Origin: Candidatus Lindowiibacteriota bacterium
GTDB lineage: Bacteria; Lindowbacteria; 2-12-FULL-62-27
DNA: 17,538 bases
Direction of reading: 5' to 3'
Assembly: GCA_023249255.1 (NCBI GenBank)
Contig: JAHFCY010000038.1
Coordinates: 1-17,538 of the forward strand
Part shown: positions 6,636 through 14,565 of the stretch, in pieces
Position numbering within the stretch: the first letter of the stretch is position 1
Layout: every line of letters begins with the position of its first letter
The notes under the pieces: generated by a model
What the model was told of the DNA's origin: nothing
The model's input: the letters and a program-made list of their open reading frames with translations, nothing else
The model's database searches: none
Position numbers and translations under genes: made by a program

Positions 6636-7853
6636 TCATCTCAAGAGACTCCGGATACACGGCAGGTTCGCATTCTGCCAGGCCAGGGGTGGCCGTTGCA
6701 TCCGGCCAAGGTTGCAAAAATAACTGGCGCCCATCGCTCGAAGAGATGATTCCACGGATCGACACGCCGAGCCCGGCGCTGATCCGACCGCCTGCAGATG
6801 TCCGCGAACAGGCTGAAGCGCCTCAATCACGTCCCCGATCTCGTTGATCGGCTTGACCAGAATGGTCCGCCCAAGCGGCGTGGGACGAAAGAGCGGCTTG
6901 GGATCGAACACGACTGTGTGATTTAAACGCCCGCCAAAAAAACATCGGGTCCGTTTGTCCTGTGACGATTGAAATTCAAATTCTGATCGAAATGATTCGA
7001 TTGCGCCGTCCTGCTCGACCGGGCGATTTCCGACGGGAAACGTCTTGGTCAATTCGCCAAGTTCTTCCGCAAGAAGACAGGCAAAATTCTCTGGCGTCGT
7101 GCCTGATCCGGAACAGATAAACACATTTTGTGGAGACATACATCCGGATTGTTCGTACATCGCCACATCGAGCGCCAGCGCTTGTGCGGCTGCCCTGGCC
7201 TCCGTGTCCTGTAACTGCCGCCCATCGACAAGTGCGACAGAGGCTTTATGACCGTGCCCCACGAACGTTACACCATCCCGAATGCGCCTTTGGAAGGCGG
7301 CAAGTGTTTCATCAGATCCAAACGCGATCACCGCATCGGATTCCGAAAGCGCATGATCAAGCGCGTCGTCGTGTTCGCGCGTTGGCGCATTCGAATCGCC
7401 GATGACCCGGACTTCGTTCCCGATCTCGACATTCGCGGCGCGGAGGGCGTTCGCCCAGAATGGAAGAAGCGTGCGTTCGTGTGAAGAACACTTCAGGGTC
7501 ACGGCAGATTTGACCAACAGGGAAAACATGGAGGCGTTGACCGCCGGCTGGAAAATCGCGCCCGCGGAGATGACCAGTGTCCGTCCCGGCGACCCAAGAG
7601 ACGGATCGTCCGCGACATCCTCGTGGCCAAGTTCTGACAGAAGAAGCCGCCGCATGGCATCCGCAGTGAGTTCTGAAAAGGTCCAATCGATCGCCATTGC
7701 AACCATGGGAGGAGAAAATGCGGTTTCGCGGGAGATGGATTCGACCGCCTGCCGACGGAGATCGGAATCCGGCGTTAAAAAGTTTCCAGCCGCGCGCTCG
7801 ATATCAGTGAGGATGCGGCGGACCGGGATACGGCGCAGCAGGGATGGAATCAA
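6636..7853 (-). CDS. luxC: LuxC-like acyl-CoA/acyl-protein reductase
   Basis: This 405-aa member of the aldehyde-dehydrogenase superfamily is of the LuxC type, which reduces an acyl group carried on CoA or on a LuxE cysteine to the aldehyde using NADPH. The nucleophilic cysteine is C238 in Y-E-Q-S-G-C-M-S-P-Q, the characteristic LuxC signature. Other family segments are V-I-S-A-G-A-I near 94-100, V-K-S-A near 114-117, A-V-I-A-F-G-S-D near 174-181, and G-H-G-H-K-A-S near 199-205. It is shorter than the luminous-bacterial LuxC (about 480 aa). The start is uncertain. TTG at 7853 overlaps the LuxE stop as TTGA, as at the previous junction, and the sequence becomes LuxC-like just after it. GTG at 7886 is the alternative. 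No luciferase gene (luxA or luxB) is present, so the aldehyde probably feeds another pathway, perhaps the aminotransferase encoded at the head of the operon. Confidence 0.85.
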   Translation of the reverse strand: MIPSLLRRIPVRRILTDIERAAGNFLTPDSDLRRQAVESISRETAFSPPMVAMAIDWTFSELTADAMRRLLLSELGHEDVADDPSLGSPGRTLVISAGAIFQPAVNASMFSLLVKSAVTLKCSSHERTLLPFWANALRAANVEIGNEVRVIGDSNAPTREHDDALDHALSESDAVIAFGSDETLAAFQRRIRDGVTFVGHGHKASVALVDGRQLQDTEARAAAQALALDVAMYEQSGCMSPQNVFICSGSGTTPENFACLLAEELGELTKTFPVGNRPVEQDGAIESFRSEFEFQSSQDKRTRCFFGGRLNHTVVFDPKPLFRPTPLGRTILVKPINEIGDVIEALQPVRGHLQAVGSAPGSACRSVESSLRAMGASYFCNLGRMQRPPLAWQNANLPCIRSLLR

Positions 7854-8953
7854 TTCGACAGCATCTCGTCGGCCGCGCGGCCGCACCCGCGCGAATCGGA
7901 GCCCCGAACGCGTCCGGCGACTCGAAGCCCGCCGGTTTCCCAGACTCCGATGTCATCGGTCTGGATCGCGACGGCTGATCCGCGATTGGCAATATCCCAG
8001 ATCCGAATGATTCCAGGCACGCCGTCTCGCTGATATTCGCCGCTGACCGGATCGACAATCCGAACTCTCATCCAGGGCGGCGGAGTTTTGACGCGGGGTC
8101 CGGAAGCGCCGGACTGAACCATCTGACGCAGCGTGTTGTCGTACATCTGCGATGTGAGTTCGGTCATTCCATATTCGTTGACGATCCACGGATCGGGTAC
8201 ACCGAGAAATTCCATTGTGAGCCGGGAAAATTCTTCGCGGGATATTTCGCGTGATTTGCCTTTGGTTCCGCCCGTTTCCATGATGCGGCTGCCGGGAGGC
8301 AAACCAAACGCCTTCCGGTTTTCACGAAGGGCATCGAAGAAATGGACGAAGGCGTAGGACGTTCCAAGCAGCATCCGGTATTCGCCGGTTTCACAGGCGA
8401 GTTCGAGATCTTTACAGAGCGCGTCAATGTTGAGGCGTCCATCGTGGATAAACCATTCGACATTTTCCGAAAACATCCGGGCCACGGTCTGGCACATATA
8501 CACGAGGCTGGACGCCGGGGCCTCATGCGGTGGCGGCAGAAGCATGCGCATGGGAAGGCGTGCGCTGTCCGGCAAAAGATGCCGGCTGAAATTGGGGATG
8601 GCCGATTCCTCATAAAGATTCAACGTATCAAAATAATGTCTGCCCTTTTCAGCCTGCGTCGTTCCCGACGTTTCAAAAATTCTCACGGCTCTCTCCGGAG
8701 GAAACCCGGCAAAGCAGCGCGATTTGAATGCCGTGGCCGGAACCGCGGGAATATGCTCCCAGGATGAAATCCGGTCGGGCGTCATGCGGCGCTGGAGGCA
8801 GAACATGCGGTAGGCCGGATTGTATTCGAACTGATACGCGAAAATTTCGAGCGCGAGCCGGTTCAGGTCATCTTCGTCTGGAATCTGCGCCAGCGACCGT
8901 TCAATGAAGGCGGAAATTTTCCGGTCGACGACCTGCGAGACTACCCCATTCAA
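7850..8953 (-). CDS. luxE: LuxE-like acyl-protein synthetase (adenylating)
   Basis: This 367-aa protein resembles LuxE, an adenylating enzyme that activates a fatty acid as acyl-AMP and moves the acyl group to its own cysteine for delivery to LuxC. Visible motifs are F-E-T-S-G-T-T near 93-99 (ATP loop), E-T-G-G-T-K-G-K-S near 226-234, and N-E-Y-G-M-T-E-L-T near 259-267 (adenylate-forming core). Near the C terminus, R-G-C-G-R-A-A-D-E-M-L (C357) matches the position of the acyl-accepting cysteine known near the end of LuxE. TTG at 8953 is preferred as the start: it overlaps the upstream stop as TTGA and has AGGAAGG 9 nt before it. GTG at 8983, without a ribosome site, is the alternative. The acyl substrate cannot be predicted. 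Confidence 0.85.
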   Translation of the reverse strand: MNGVVSQVVDRKISAFIERSLAQIPDEDDLNRLALEIFAYQFEYNPAYRMFCLQRRMTPDRISSWEHIPAVPATAFKSRCFAGFPPERAVRIFETSGTTQAEKGRHYFDTLNLYEESAIPNFSRHLLPDSARLPMRMLLPPPHEAPASSLVYMCQTVARMFSENVEWFIHDGRLNIDALCKDLELACETGEYRMLLGTSYAFVHFFDALRENRKAFGLPPGSRIMETGGTKGKSREISREEFSRLTMEFLGVPDPWIVNEYGMTELTSQMYDNTLRQMVQSGASGPRVKTPPPWMRVRIVDPVSGEYQRDGVPGIIRIWDIANRGSAVAIQTDDIGVWETGGLRVAGRVRGSDSRGCGRAADEMLSN

Positions 8954-9285
8954 TCTTCGTAGCCTTCCTCGATTTTGCACCACGCGGGGATGTGCGCCGC
9001 AGTCTGGACATCGACTTCGACACGAAGCGTCAGAGGCTGGACAGTTTCCTTGACCGTGTCGAAAATCTCCCGCGCCAGGGCCTCGGTTGTCGTCTCGGAT
9101 TCGTCAAAATCTTTGATGTATTCTCCAAATGATACGAATTCGATCAGAGATGCGCCCGGCCTGTAAGTAACGATGATTTCGCCCGAAAACCGGTCGTTTG
9201 TGACGGAACACAGGGCCGAAAATGGAGACCTGAGGGCGACTTCACTTATTCCGTGGACATTGGGCAGCGTATCAAAAGCCGACAT
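8950..9285 (-). CDS. Short QueF-like T-fold protein
   Basis: This 111-aa protein aligns by eye with the core of QueF, the NADPH-dependent nitrile reductase of queuosine synthesis in the tunnelling-fold superfamily. F-S-A-L-C (C26) matches the F-T-S-L-C that carries the QueF nucleophile. I-I-V-T-Y-R-P-G matches the next strand, and the W-C-K-I-E-E-G end falls where QueF closes. It is much shorter than Bacillus QueF (about 165 aa). The QueF signature after the cysteine is absent: by my hand alignment the general-acid Asp is replaced by Phe33, and the His-Glu base-binding pair is not evident. So it is unlikely to be a genuine preQ0 reductase. No other queuosine genes are nearby. GGAGG lies 8 nt upstream of the ATG. 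It sits between the aminotransferase and LuxE genes, so a role in the same pathway is likely, but its reaction is unknown. Confidence 0.7.
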   Translation of the reverse strand: MSAFDTLPNVHGISEVALRSPFSALCSVTNDRFSGEIIVTYRPGASLIEFVSFGEYIKDFDESETTTEALAREIFDTVKETVQPLTLRVEVDVQTAAHIPAWCKIEEGYED

Positions 9286-9362
9286 GCTTGATTCCTCCAA
9301 AGGATGTGATCCACTCCCCGCAGATACCCGCCACATCTCTGCGGCAATACGGCCCGGATGAT

Positions 9363-10715
9363 CTACCGTCGGATGATGGATGTGAGCACATCTTGTAAGA
9401 CGTCCACGCAAAAGTCAATCTCGCGCCGGCTGACGACCAGCGGCGGTGAGAGAGAAATGACGTTTTGGTGAATGCCTCCGCCCAGAACGATCAGCCCCCG
9501 CCGCAGGGCTTCGCGGATCGTCCGACCGCACAGATCGGGAGCAGGCGTTTTGCGCGCGCGGCTTGTCACCAGCTCCACGCCGATCATGAGTCCCAGTCCG
9601 CGAATGTCGCCTACGACGGGCAGGGGATCCAGCGCCATCCGAAGACGATTGAGAAAGTACCGGCCCATCACCGCCGAGCGCCGCGCCAGATGGCTCCTGT
9701 TATATATGGAGAGGGCGGCCAGCCCCGCGGCGCATCCGAGAGGGTTTCCGAGAAATGTGCTGGTATGAATCGCCTCACCGGTTGACACCCCCCATCGGCG
9801 CATGAGCCTGGTCGATCCCGCACAGGCCGACATCGGAAATCCGCCGGTCATTCCCTTTCCCAGACACAGGATGTCCGGATCGACGTTTTCGTGTTCGCAG
9901 GCGAACATTCGTCCGGTCCGGCCAAAGCCTGTGTAAATTTCATCCGCGATGAGAAGGAGACGCTCACGGCGGCAGAATTCCGCCAGCCGTTTCAGCCATC
10001 CGTGCGGCGGAACGATCTCTCCCCCGCGGCCTTGAACCGGCTCGACGATGACGGCGGCGAATCGATTGTTGCCTCCGGCCTGTCGAATACGCCGAACTGC
10101 CGAATCAAGACAGGCGATGCCGCAGGACGGATATTGTTTTCCAAGTGGACAGCGGTAGCAGTACGGATAATCGATAAACAGCGTCTGCCGCGCCAGTCTT
10201 GCCGCAAACGGCGCGCGAAAATCTTTTCGCCACGTGACAGACAGAGCGCCGAATGACAGGCCGTGATAACTTCCGGTAAACGCCGCAATGCCGGGCCGCG
10301 CGGGCCGCGCGATCAGCGCCGTCTTGAGCGCGCTCTCGACCGCGTCCGATCCGTTTTGAGAAAGAATGATTTGCCGGGGCCGTCCGGGAAGAATTCGAGC
10401 GAGAGATTCAAGAAAGAGTGGTTTGACGGTGGGTGGATGAACGTCGCCCATGCCGTGCAGAAGGGATCGGGCCTGCCGGACGACGGATCGGGAAATCGCG
10501 GGATGGTTGTGTCCGGGATTGGCGACGGCAAAGGCCGCCGTCATGTCCGTATAGGGCCGACCGTCGGCGTCCCAGACCCGGCATCCCCGCGCGCGGCTCC
10601 AGAATATGGGAAAATCTTTGGCCAGATAAGTGACTTCGGGACATTCAACCGTCCGAAGCCGTCTTGCAAGAGAACGGGATCGAGGGCCCGGGCCGGCCGG
10701 ATGTTGACGTCGCAT
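9363..10715 (-). CDS. Class III PLP-dependent aminotransferase
   Basis: This 450-aa protein is a fold-type I, class III (omega) aminotransferase. Seen motifs: S-Q-N-G-S-D-A-V-E-S-A near 119-129 (cofactor phosphate), Y-H-G-L near 149-152, E-P-V-Q-G-R-G-G near 222-229, L-I-A-D-E-I-Y-T-G-F-G-R-T-G near 255-268 (the D-E pair), the PLP lysine in L-G-K-G-M-T-G-G-F-P, and T-S-T-F-L-G-N-P-L. A cysteine-rich insert, Y-C-Y-R-C-P-L-G with C-G-I-A-C, resembles one in 4-aminobutyrate transaminase relatives, where cysteines can hold an Fe-S cluster. Length is normal for the family. It starts at ATG with only a weak ribosome site. It is first in a minus-strand run with the QueF-like, LuxE and LuxC genes (77-nt gap, then overlaps). 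In this context it may convert the LuxC aldehyde to a primary amine. An amino-acid transaminase role remains possible. Confidence 0.88.
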   Translation of the reverse strand: MRRQHPAGPGPRSRSLARRLRTVECPEVTYLAKDFPIFWSRARGCRVWDADGRPYTDMTAAFAVANPGHNHPAISRSVVRQARSLLHGMGDVHPPTVKPLFLESLARILPGRPRQIILSQNGSDAVESALKTALIARPARPGIAAFTGSYHGLSFGALSVTWRKDFRAPFAARLARQTLFIDYPYCYRCPLGKQYPSCGIACLDSAVRRIRQAGGNNRFAAVIVEPVQGRGGEIVPPHGWLKRLAEFCRRERLLLIADEIYTGFGRTGRMFACEHENVDPDILCLGKGMTGGFPMSACAGSTRLMRRWGVSTGEAIHTSTFLGNPLGCAAGLAALSIYNRSHLARRSAVMGRYFLNRLRMALDPLPVVGDIRGLGLMIGVELVTSRARKTPAPDLCGRTIREALRRGLIVLGGGIHQNVISLSPPLVVSRREIDFCVDVLQDVLTSIIRR

Positions 10716-10838
10716 GAAAAAACTCTAAATATTTCGCATGCGATCGTCAATGAATGCATCCGGAGAAAAAGCCCCGATCATTTCGTCTTGCAATTCTATA
10801 CTCCCGGCAGTAGACTGCATGTTATGGGTCGAAGGACT
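10716..10838. promoter_or_regulatory. Divergent intergenic region (aminotransferase operon / HD-GYP operon)
   Basis: This 123-nt gap separates two divergent operons and should hold both promoters. For the minus strand, TTGACG (10745-10750) and TAGAGT (10722-10727) are spaced by 17 nt, which would put transcription start close to the ATG. For the plus strand, TATACT (10797-10802) is a good -10 box without a matching -35. The 8-bp palindrome CGCATGCG (10735-10742) lies between the minus-strand boxes. Confidence 0.35.
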
Positions 10839-12170
10839 ATGCGCGTGGACAAAGTTGAAGGTGGGTCGAAGCTGGCGTCGGCTGTGGTCACGGTTTCGGG
10901 CCAGCGTCTCATGTCGAGCGGAACTCTTCTGGACAACGACAAAATCGCGATGCTCAAGAAGGCCGGGATCCGCTATGTCCAGATATTTGAACGGCAGTAT
11001 GAGGAGGATATCGACACTTCGGTGTTCAATGAGCTTCTGAAGAACATCGAAGCCCCCGGTGCGACAGTCGCGGTCGAGACGCCCGAGGCGTTCCCGGCTG
11101 AAGTGTCACCGCCTTCTCCGCCATTGCCCGAGTCCGGGGTTGACGACGTCAGGCGGACGACAGGCGCGCTGAAATTACAGTTGGCGGATGATAAAAAGCG
11201 ATACGCCCAGCAAATTGGTGATCTCTACACAACAACGTCCTACACGCTCGGAGAGCCGTCGCCGCGCGTGGCCAACGGCAAAGACGCGCCCTACGTCGAC
11301 CTCATGGCCCTTCTGGCGCGCACCATGACGGACAAGCTGATTTTTGAACGAAAGGTTGATCAGGCCGCACTTCAGACGCTTGCGAAAGACGTGGTGTCGG
11401 AGCTCTCAACCCGTCAGAATGTGATGGAGCTTCTGACAACGGCCTATTCGGTCAGCCGGTATCTGCTGTCGCACATGGTGAACGTCAGCCTGTTTTCGAT
11501 GCGCCTTGCTTCCGAGATGAAACTCTCGTCTTCGGAAATCACCGATATCAGCGTCGGCGCCATGCTGCACGACATCGGCATGGTTATGATTCCGGTCGGG
11601 CTCTGGACGACCCGCCGGGAACTTGCGCCGCCGGCCCGTCTGGAGGTTCAGAAACACACGACGCTGGGCGCACAGCTTATTCGCGAAACACCGGGCGCCC
11701 GTGAGGAGTGGGCGGCGCCGGCCCTCGAACACCACGAACGGCTTGACGGAGGTGGATATCCGTCCGGCAAAAACGACAGTCAACTGGGTGTCGCCTCGCG
11801 CATCGTCCAGATTTGTGACGTCTACGAAGCGCTGACGTCGGACAGGTCCTACCGGTATGCGAAATTCCCGGATACGTCGATGAAACACATTCTGGGCAGT
11901 CCCGACCAGTTCGACCGGGAAATATCCCAGGTGTTCTGCAAATGTCTCGGTTTTTATCCGGAAGGATATTCCGTCAAGCTTTCAACGGGGGAACAGGCCG
12001 TGGTCGTTTCCGCCAATCCGAAAAACGTGTTTCGTCCTGTGGTGCGCCTCCTGACGGACTCTTCCGGCGCCTCCCTTCCGCCCGACGCTCAACTGGAGAT
12101 GGATTTGATCCAGCGCCTCGACATTCGAATCGTCGAAATTTCAAACCGGCGGCATTCAGCCGTTTCCTGA
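10839..12170 (+). CDS. HD-GYP domain protein, probable cyclic-di-nucleotide phosphodiesterase
   Basis: This is a 443-aa cytoplasmic protein. Residues 1-50 match the N-terminal domain often found before HD-GYP (K-L-A-S-A-V, then a G-T-L-L turn and K-A-G-I-R-Y-V). Residues of about 80-110 are a Pro-rich linker. Residues of about 200-380 form the HD-GYP domain with its metal ligands: H212, H244-D245 in H-D-I-G, H273, H298-H299, and D327 in C-D-V-Y-E-A-L. The signature D-G-G-G-Y-P is near 303-308. The Lys that usually follows H-D-I-G is Met here. Such enzymes hydrolyse cyclic-di-GMP or related dinucleotides. ATG at 10839 is preferred because family homology begins there. ATG at 10824 is possible, and the frame further upstream overlaps the divergent aminotransferase gene. 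The next gene, 5 nt downstream, is a paralogue with a damaged HD dyad. Confidence 0.88.
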   Translation: MRVDKVEGGSKLASAVVTVSGQRLMSSGTLLDNDKIAMLKKAGIRYVQIFERQYEEDIDTSVFNELLKNIEAPGATVAVETPEAFPAEVSPPSPPLPESGVDDVRRTTGALKLQLADDKKRYAQQIGDLYTTTSYTLGEPSPRVANGKDAPYVDLMALLARTMTDKLIFERKVDQAALQTLAKDVVSELSTRQNVMELLTTAYSVSRYLLSHMVNVSLFSMRLASEMKLSSSEITDISVGAMLHDIGMVMIPVGLWTTRRELAPPARLEVQKHTTLGAQLIRETPGAREEWAAPALEHHERLDGGGYPSGKNDSQLGVASRIVQICDVYEALTSDRSYRYAKFPDTSMKHILGSPDQFDREISQVFCKCLGFYPEGYSVKLSTGEQAVVVSANPKNVFRPVVRLLTDSSGASLPPDAQLEMDLIQRLDIRIVEISNRRHSAVS

Positions 12171-12175
12171 CGATC

Positions 12176-13366
12176 ATGCCACAGTACAACGTCTATCATC
12201 TTCTGTCGAATTCCATGTTCGACGCGCCGCTGTACACGCAGGAAAAATTGCTCCTGCTTGCGGCGAACCGGCTCTTGACCGCCGACGACCTGGCGACGCT
12301 CAAGAAATGGCAGATCGAGGTGGTCGAGACGACCGGACGGAAACTTGCGGAAGCGGAAGTGGAACGGGTGCTCCAGACGATGGCAGCAAAGAAAATGTCG
12401 ACGCGAAAACTCTACGGAAAAATTCAGGACTATGAAAAAAAGAGGGCGTTCGAATTTTACGTGGATGCAGAGGCGCTGATCCGATCGATCGCCGAATCCT
12501 ACGCCGCAGGCATGCACGTCGAAGTGGACAAACTCACGGCGCTGGTCAAACGGCTGATCGAGGAGGTCCGGCGCGGCAGGGACATTTATTTGAATATCAT
12601 TCACAATGACTATGGCAAGGACGAACATCTATTCTATCACATTCTGAACAACATGCTGCTCTGCCTGGTCATCGGCGTCTCATCCAATATGAAGGAGGAA
12701 ACCCTGATCCATCTCGGCCAGGGGGCTTTCTTCGCCGACGTCGGCATGCTCAAGGTTCCCAAGCATCTGCGGGATAAGACGCGGGAGTTGACTGAAGGCG
12801 ATATCAGCCTCATCCGCCGCCATCCTCTGGAAAGCGAGAAAATAGTCCGGAAGTGGTATGAAGATTTTGACGAGGAGGTCGCCCGCGTTTCGATTGAACA
12901 CCATGAAAACGTGGACGGCAGCGGATATCCCAACGGGAAAAACTCTCACGAAATCCATGATCTGGCAAAGATTCTCTCCCTCGCCGATGTCTACAACGCC
13001 ATGACAAAAAAGCGGACATATCGGGAGGGCAAGGCCGGGGTGTCGGCGATGAAGGAATTGCTTCTGCTCAAGGACAAAAAATTTGACGCCGCGATTCTCC
13101 GGACATTCCTGGGCGTCATGTCTGTTTTCCCCGTCGGAACCATTGTCAAGCTTTCAGACGGGATGTACGCGCTCGTGGTGAAGCCGAATGTCGGCGATCC
13201 GCTTCGCCCCATTGTGAAGGTCCTGTTCGACGTCCAGGGCAAGAGGCTCGAAACGCCGATGCTGATTGATCTCAAGGGCGAGGGGTCGGACGAACATTCA
13301 GTGAAGATCGTTGGCCCGGTGGATCCCGTGACGCTTCCGAAAATCGATATTGTGGACGAGCTCTGA
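12176..13366 (+). CDS. HD-GYP-type protein with degenerate HD dyad
   Basis: This is a 396-aa paralogue of the preceding gene. The N-terminal part resembles the same accessory domain (L-L-L-L-A-A-N-R-L-L-T then W-Q-I-E-V-V), and about 55-140 is a charged, helical segment. The HD-GYP region (about 150-330) keeps Y-H (H155), R-H-P (H216), E-H-H-E (H242, H243), D-G-S-G-Y-P (247-252) and A-D-V-Y-N-A-M (D271). However, the HD dyad reads F-F-A-D-V-G-M, with Ala187 in place of the metal-binding His (codon GCC). It may therefore be inactive, or active with fewer metals, and may act as a dinucleotide sensor or a partner of the intact upstream enzyme. ATG at 12176 lies 5 nt after the upstream stop, with no clear ribosome site, which suggests coupled translation. 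Confidence 0.85.
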   Translation: MPQYNVYHLLSNSMFDAPLYTQEKLLLLAANRLLTADDLATLKKWQIEVVETTGRKLAEAEVERVLQTMAAKKMSTRKLYGKIQDYEKKRAFEFYVDAEALIRSIAESYAAGMHVEVDKLTALVKRLIEEVRRGRDIYLNIIHNDYGKDEHLFYHILNNMLLCLVIGVSSNMKEETLIHLGQGAFFADVGMLKVPKHLRDKTRELTEGDISLIRRHPLESEKIVRKWYEDFDEEVARVSIEHHENVDGSGYPNGKNSHEIHDLAKILSLADVYNAMTKKRTYREGKAGVSAMKELLLLKDKKFDAAILRTFLGVMSVFPVGTIVKLSDGMYALVVKPNVGDPLRPIVKVLFDVQGKRLETPMLIDLKGEGSDEHSVKIVGPVDPVTLPKIDIVDEL

Positions 13367-13378
13367 CGCTTGTCGCTC

Positions 13379-13747
13379 ATGGTCCGCGCTGATCTGCCAG
13401 CCGGCCGCTGGGCCGAAGGCCGGGCGGCCGAATTTCTCGAGGCCGGGGGATTTCGGATCCTCCACCGGAATTTTCGAACGAGGTTTGGCGAACTTGATCT
13501 GATTGTCGAACGGGACGGCCTTCTGGTGCTGGTGGAGGTCAAGCAGCGGTCGAATGAACGATTTTCGGCAATTGAGGAAACATTGACATCCGCAAAAAAG
13601 AAAAAATTGCTTCGGGCCGGCCGATCGGCCGCTGCGGTCTACGGCCGGGACAGACAGATGCGGTTTGATCTCATCGCGCTTGTTGGCGATCCCGAGTCCG
13701 TCGAAATCCGGCATTACACGGACGTTTTGAATGGAGTCGATTTGTGA
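13379..13747 (+). CDS. yraN: UPF0102 (YraN-like) nuclease-fold protein
   Basis: This 122-aa protein has the usual length of the family. R-W-A-E-G-R-A-A-E-F-L at 10-20 is the standard N-terminal helix. The PD-(D/E)xK-like core is visible as G-E-L-D-L-I (E38, D40), then L-V-L-V-E-V-K (E53, K55), followed by a Lys-rich segment and R-F-D-L-I-A-L. The fold is that of Holliday-junction resolvase-like nucleases. The cellular role of the family is not firmly established. ATG at 13379 is preferred to the in-frame TTG at 13370. The gene begins 12 nt after the HD-GYP stop, and its own stop overlaps the coaX start as GTGA. Confidence 0.9.
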   Translation: MVRADLPAGRWAEGRAAEFLEAGGFRILHRNFRTRFGELDLIVERDGLLVLVEVKQRSNERFSAIEETLTSAKKKKLLRAGRSAAAVYGRDRQMRFDLIALVGDPESVEIRHYTDVLNGVDL

Positions 13748-14565
13748 GTCCGCGCCGCGCGCGTCCATCCCGTTCCGCCTCGCGGCGGGATGTCATCGCC
13801 GCCGTCGATGTCGGCAATTCCAACATCACGATCGGAATTTTTTCGGGCGACCGTCTGGCCTGTTCTGCGCGGGCAATCACACGCCGCCGGACAACGGATG
13901 AATGGGAGGTCCTGCTTCAGACGCTCCTGTCATCCAGGAAAATTTCTCTATCGGCGGTCACGGGATCAGCCGTGGCGTCGGTTGTTCCCGACGTGACCGA
14001 CAACATTCGCCGGGCGCTCCTGCGGCATCATTCGTTTGTCCTCGATCTGAACGACCCGGTCGTCCGGGCGTTTGTCCGCGTCGATTATATTCCGCCCGTT
14101 TCGGTCGGAGCCGACCGGATTGCCAACGCCGCAGCGGCGCACCGGCTCTATCCGCGAAAAAAAAATAAAATCGTGGTCGATTTCGGCACCGCCACGACGT
14201 TTGATTGCGTCGCCGCGGACGGAGGGTACCTGGGCGGCGTCATTTACCCCGGCGTCGAAATTTCGGCGCAATCGCTTTTTGAAAAAACGGCCCAGCTTCC
14301 TAAAATCGATTTTTCGCCGGTCCGGTCTGCGATTGGCAAAGACACGCGGAGCAGTATTCGGTCCGGACTGTTTTACGGCAGCGTCGGCGCCGTCCGGGAA
14401 ATCCTGAAGGAAATCGAGAAGGAGCTTGGCCCGTCGATCCGGATCGGCACCGGCGGTCTTGCGCCGGTCGTCTGTCCAGCGGTCGGCGGATTTCATGCCA
14501 TCGACGCGGATTTGACTCTGAAAGGCGTGAAAATGTTGTTTGACAAGTTTCGCGCGTCCCGATGA
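13744..14565 (+). CDS. coaX: Type III pantothenate kinase
   Basis: This 273-aa enzyme phosphorylates pantothenate, the first step of coenzyme A synthesis. It belongs to the ASKHA (actin/hexokinase-like) fold. Seen motifs: D-V-G-N-S-N at 22-27 (phosphate loop), G-A-D-R-I-A-N-A at 122-129 with the catalytic-type D124, D-F-G-T-A-T-T-F-D at 146-154, and Y-L-G-G-V-I-Y-P-G at 162-170. The GTG start overlaps the yraN stop by 4 nt. It gives about 15 extra basic residues before the usual start of the fold, so initiation further in is possible but no better codon was seen. No birA, its common neighbour elsewhere, is present. The stop overlaps the tyrS ATG as ATGA. Confidence 0.93.
   Translation: MSPRRARPSRSASRRDVIAAVDVGNSNITIGIFSGDRLACSARAITRRRTTDEWEVLLQTLLSSRKISLSAVTGSAVASVVPDVTDNIRRALLRHHSFVLDLNDPVVRAFVRVDYIPPVSVGADRIANAAAAHRLYPRKKNKIVVDFGTATTFDCVAADGGYLGGVIYPGVEISAQSLFEKTAQLPKIDFSPVRSAIGKDTRSSIRSGLFYGSVGAVREILKEIEKELGPSIRIGTGGLAPVVCPAVGGFHAIDADLTLKGVKMLFDKFRASR

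Noticed and set aside
6636-8953. A bioluminescence (lux) operon
   Set aside because: Only LuxC and LuxE homologues are present. There is no luxA, luxB or LuxD-type gene next to them, and the linked genes are an aminotransferase and a QueF-like protein.
8950-9285. Genuine queF of queuosine synthesis
   Set aside because: It is too short, lacks the signature after the cysteine, and no queC, queD, queE or tgt is nearby.
10263-10838. N-terminal extension of the first HD-GYP protein
   Set aside because: The upstream part lies antisense to the aminotransferase, is low-complexity Arg/Gly/Pro, and family homology starts at 10839.
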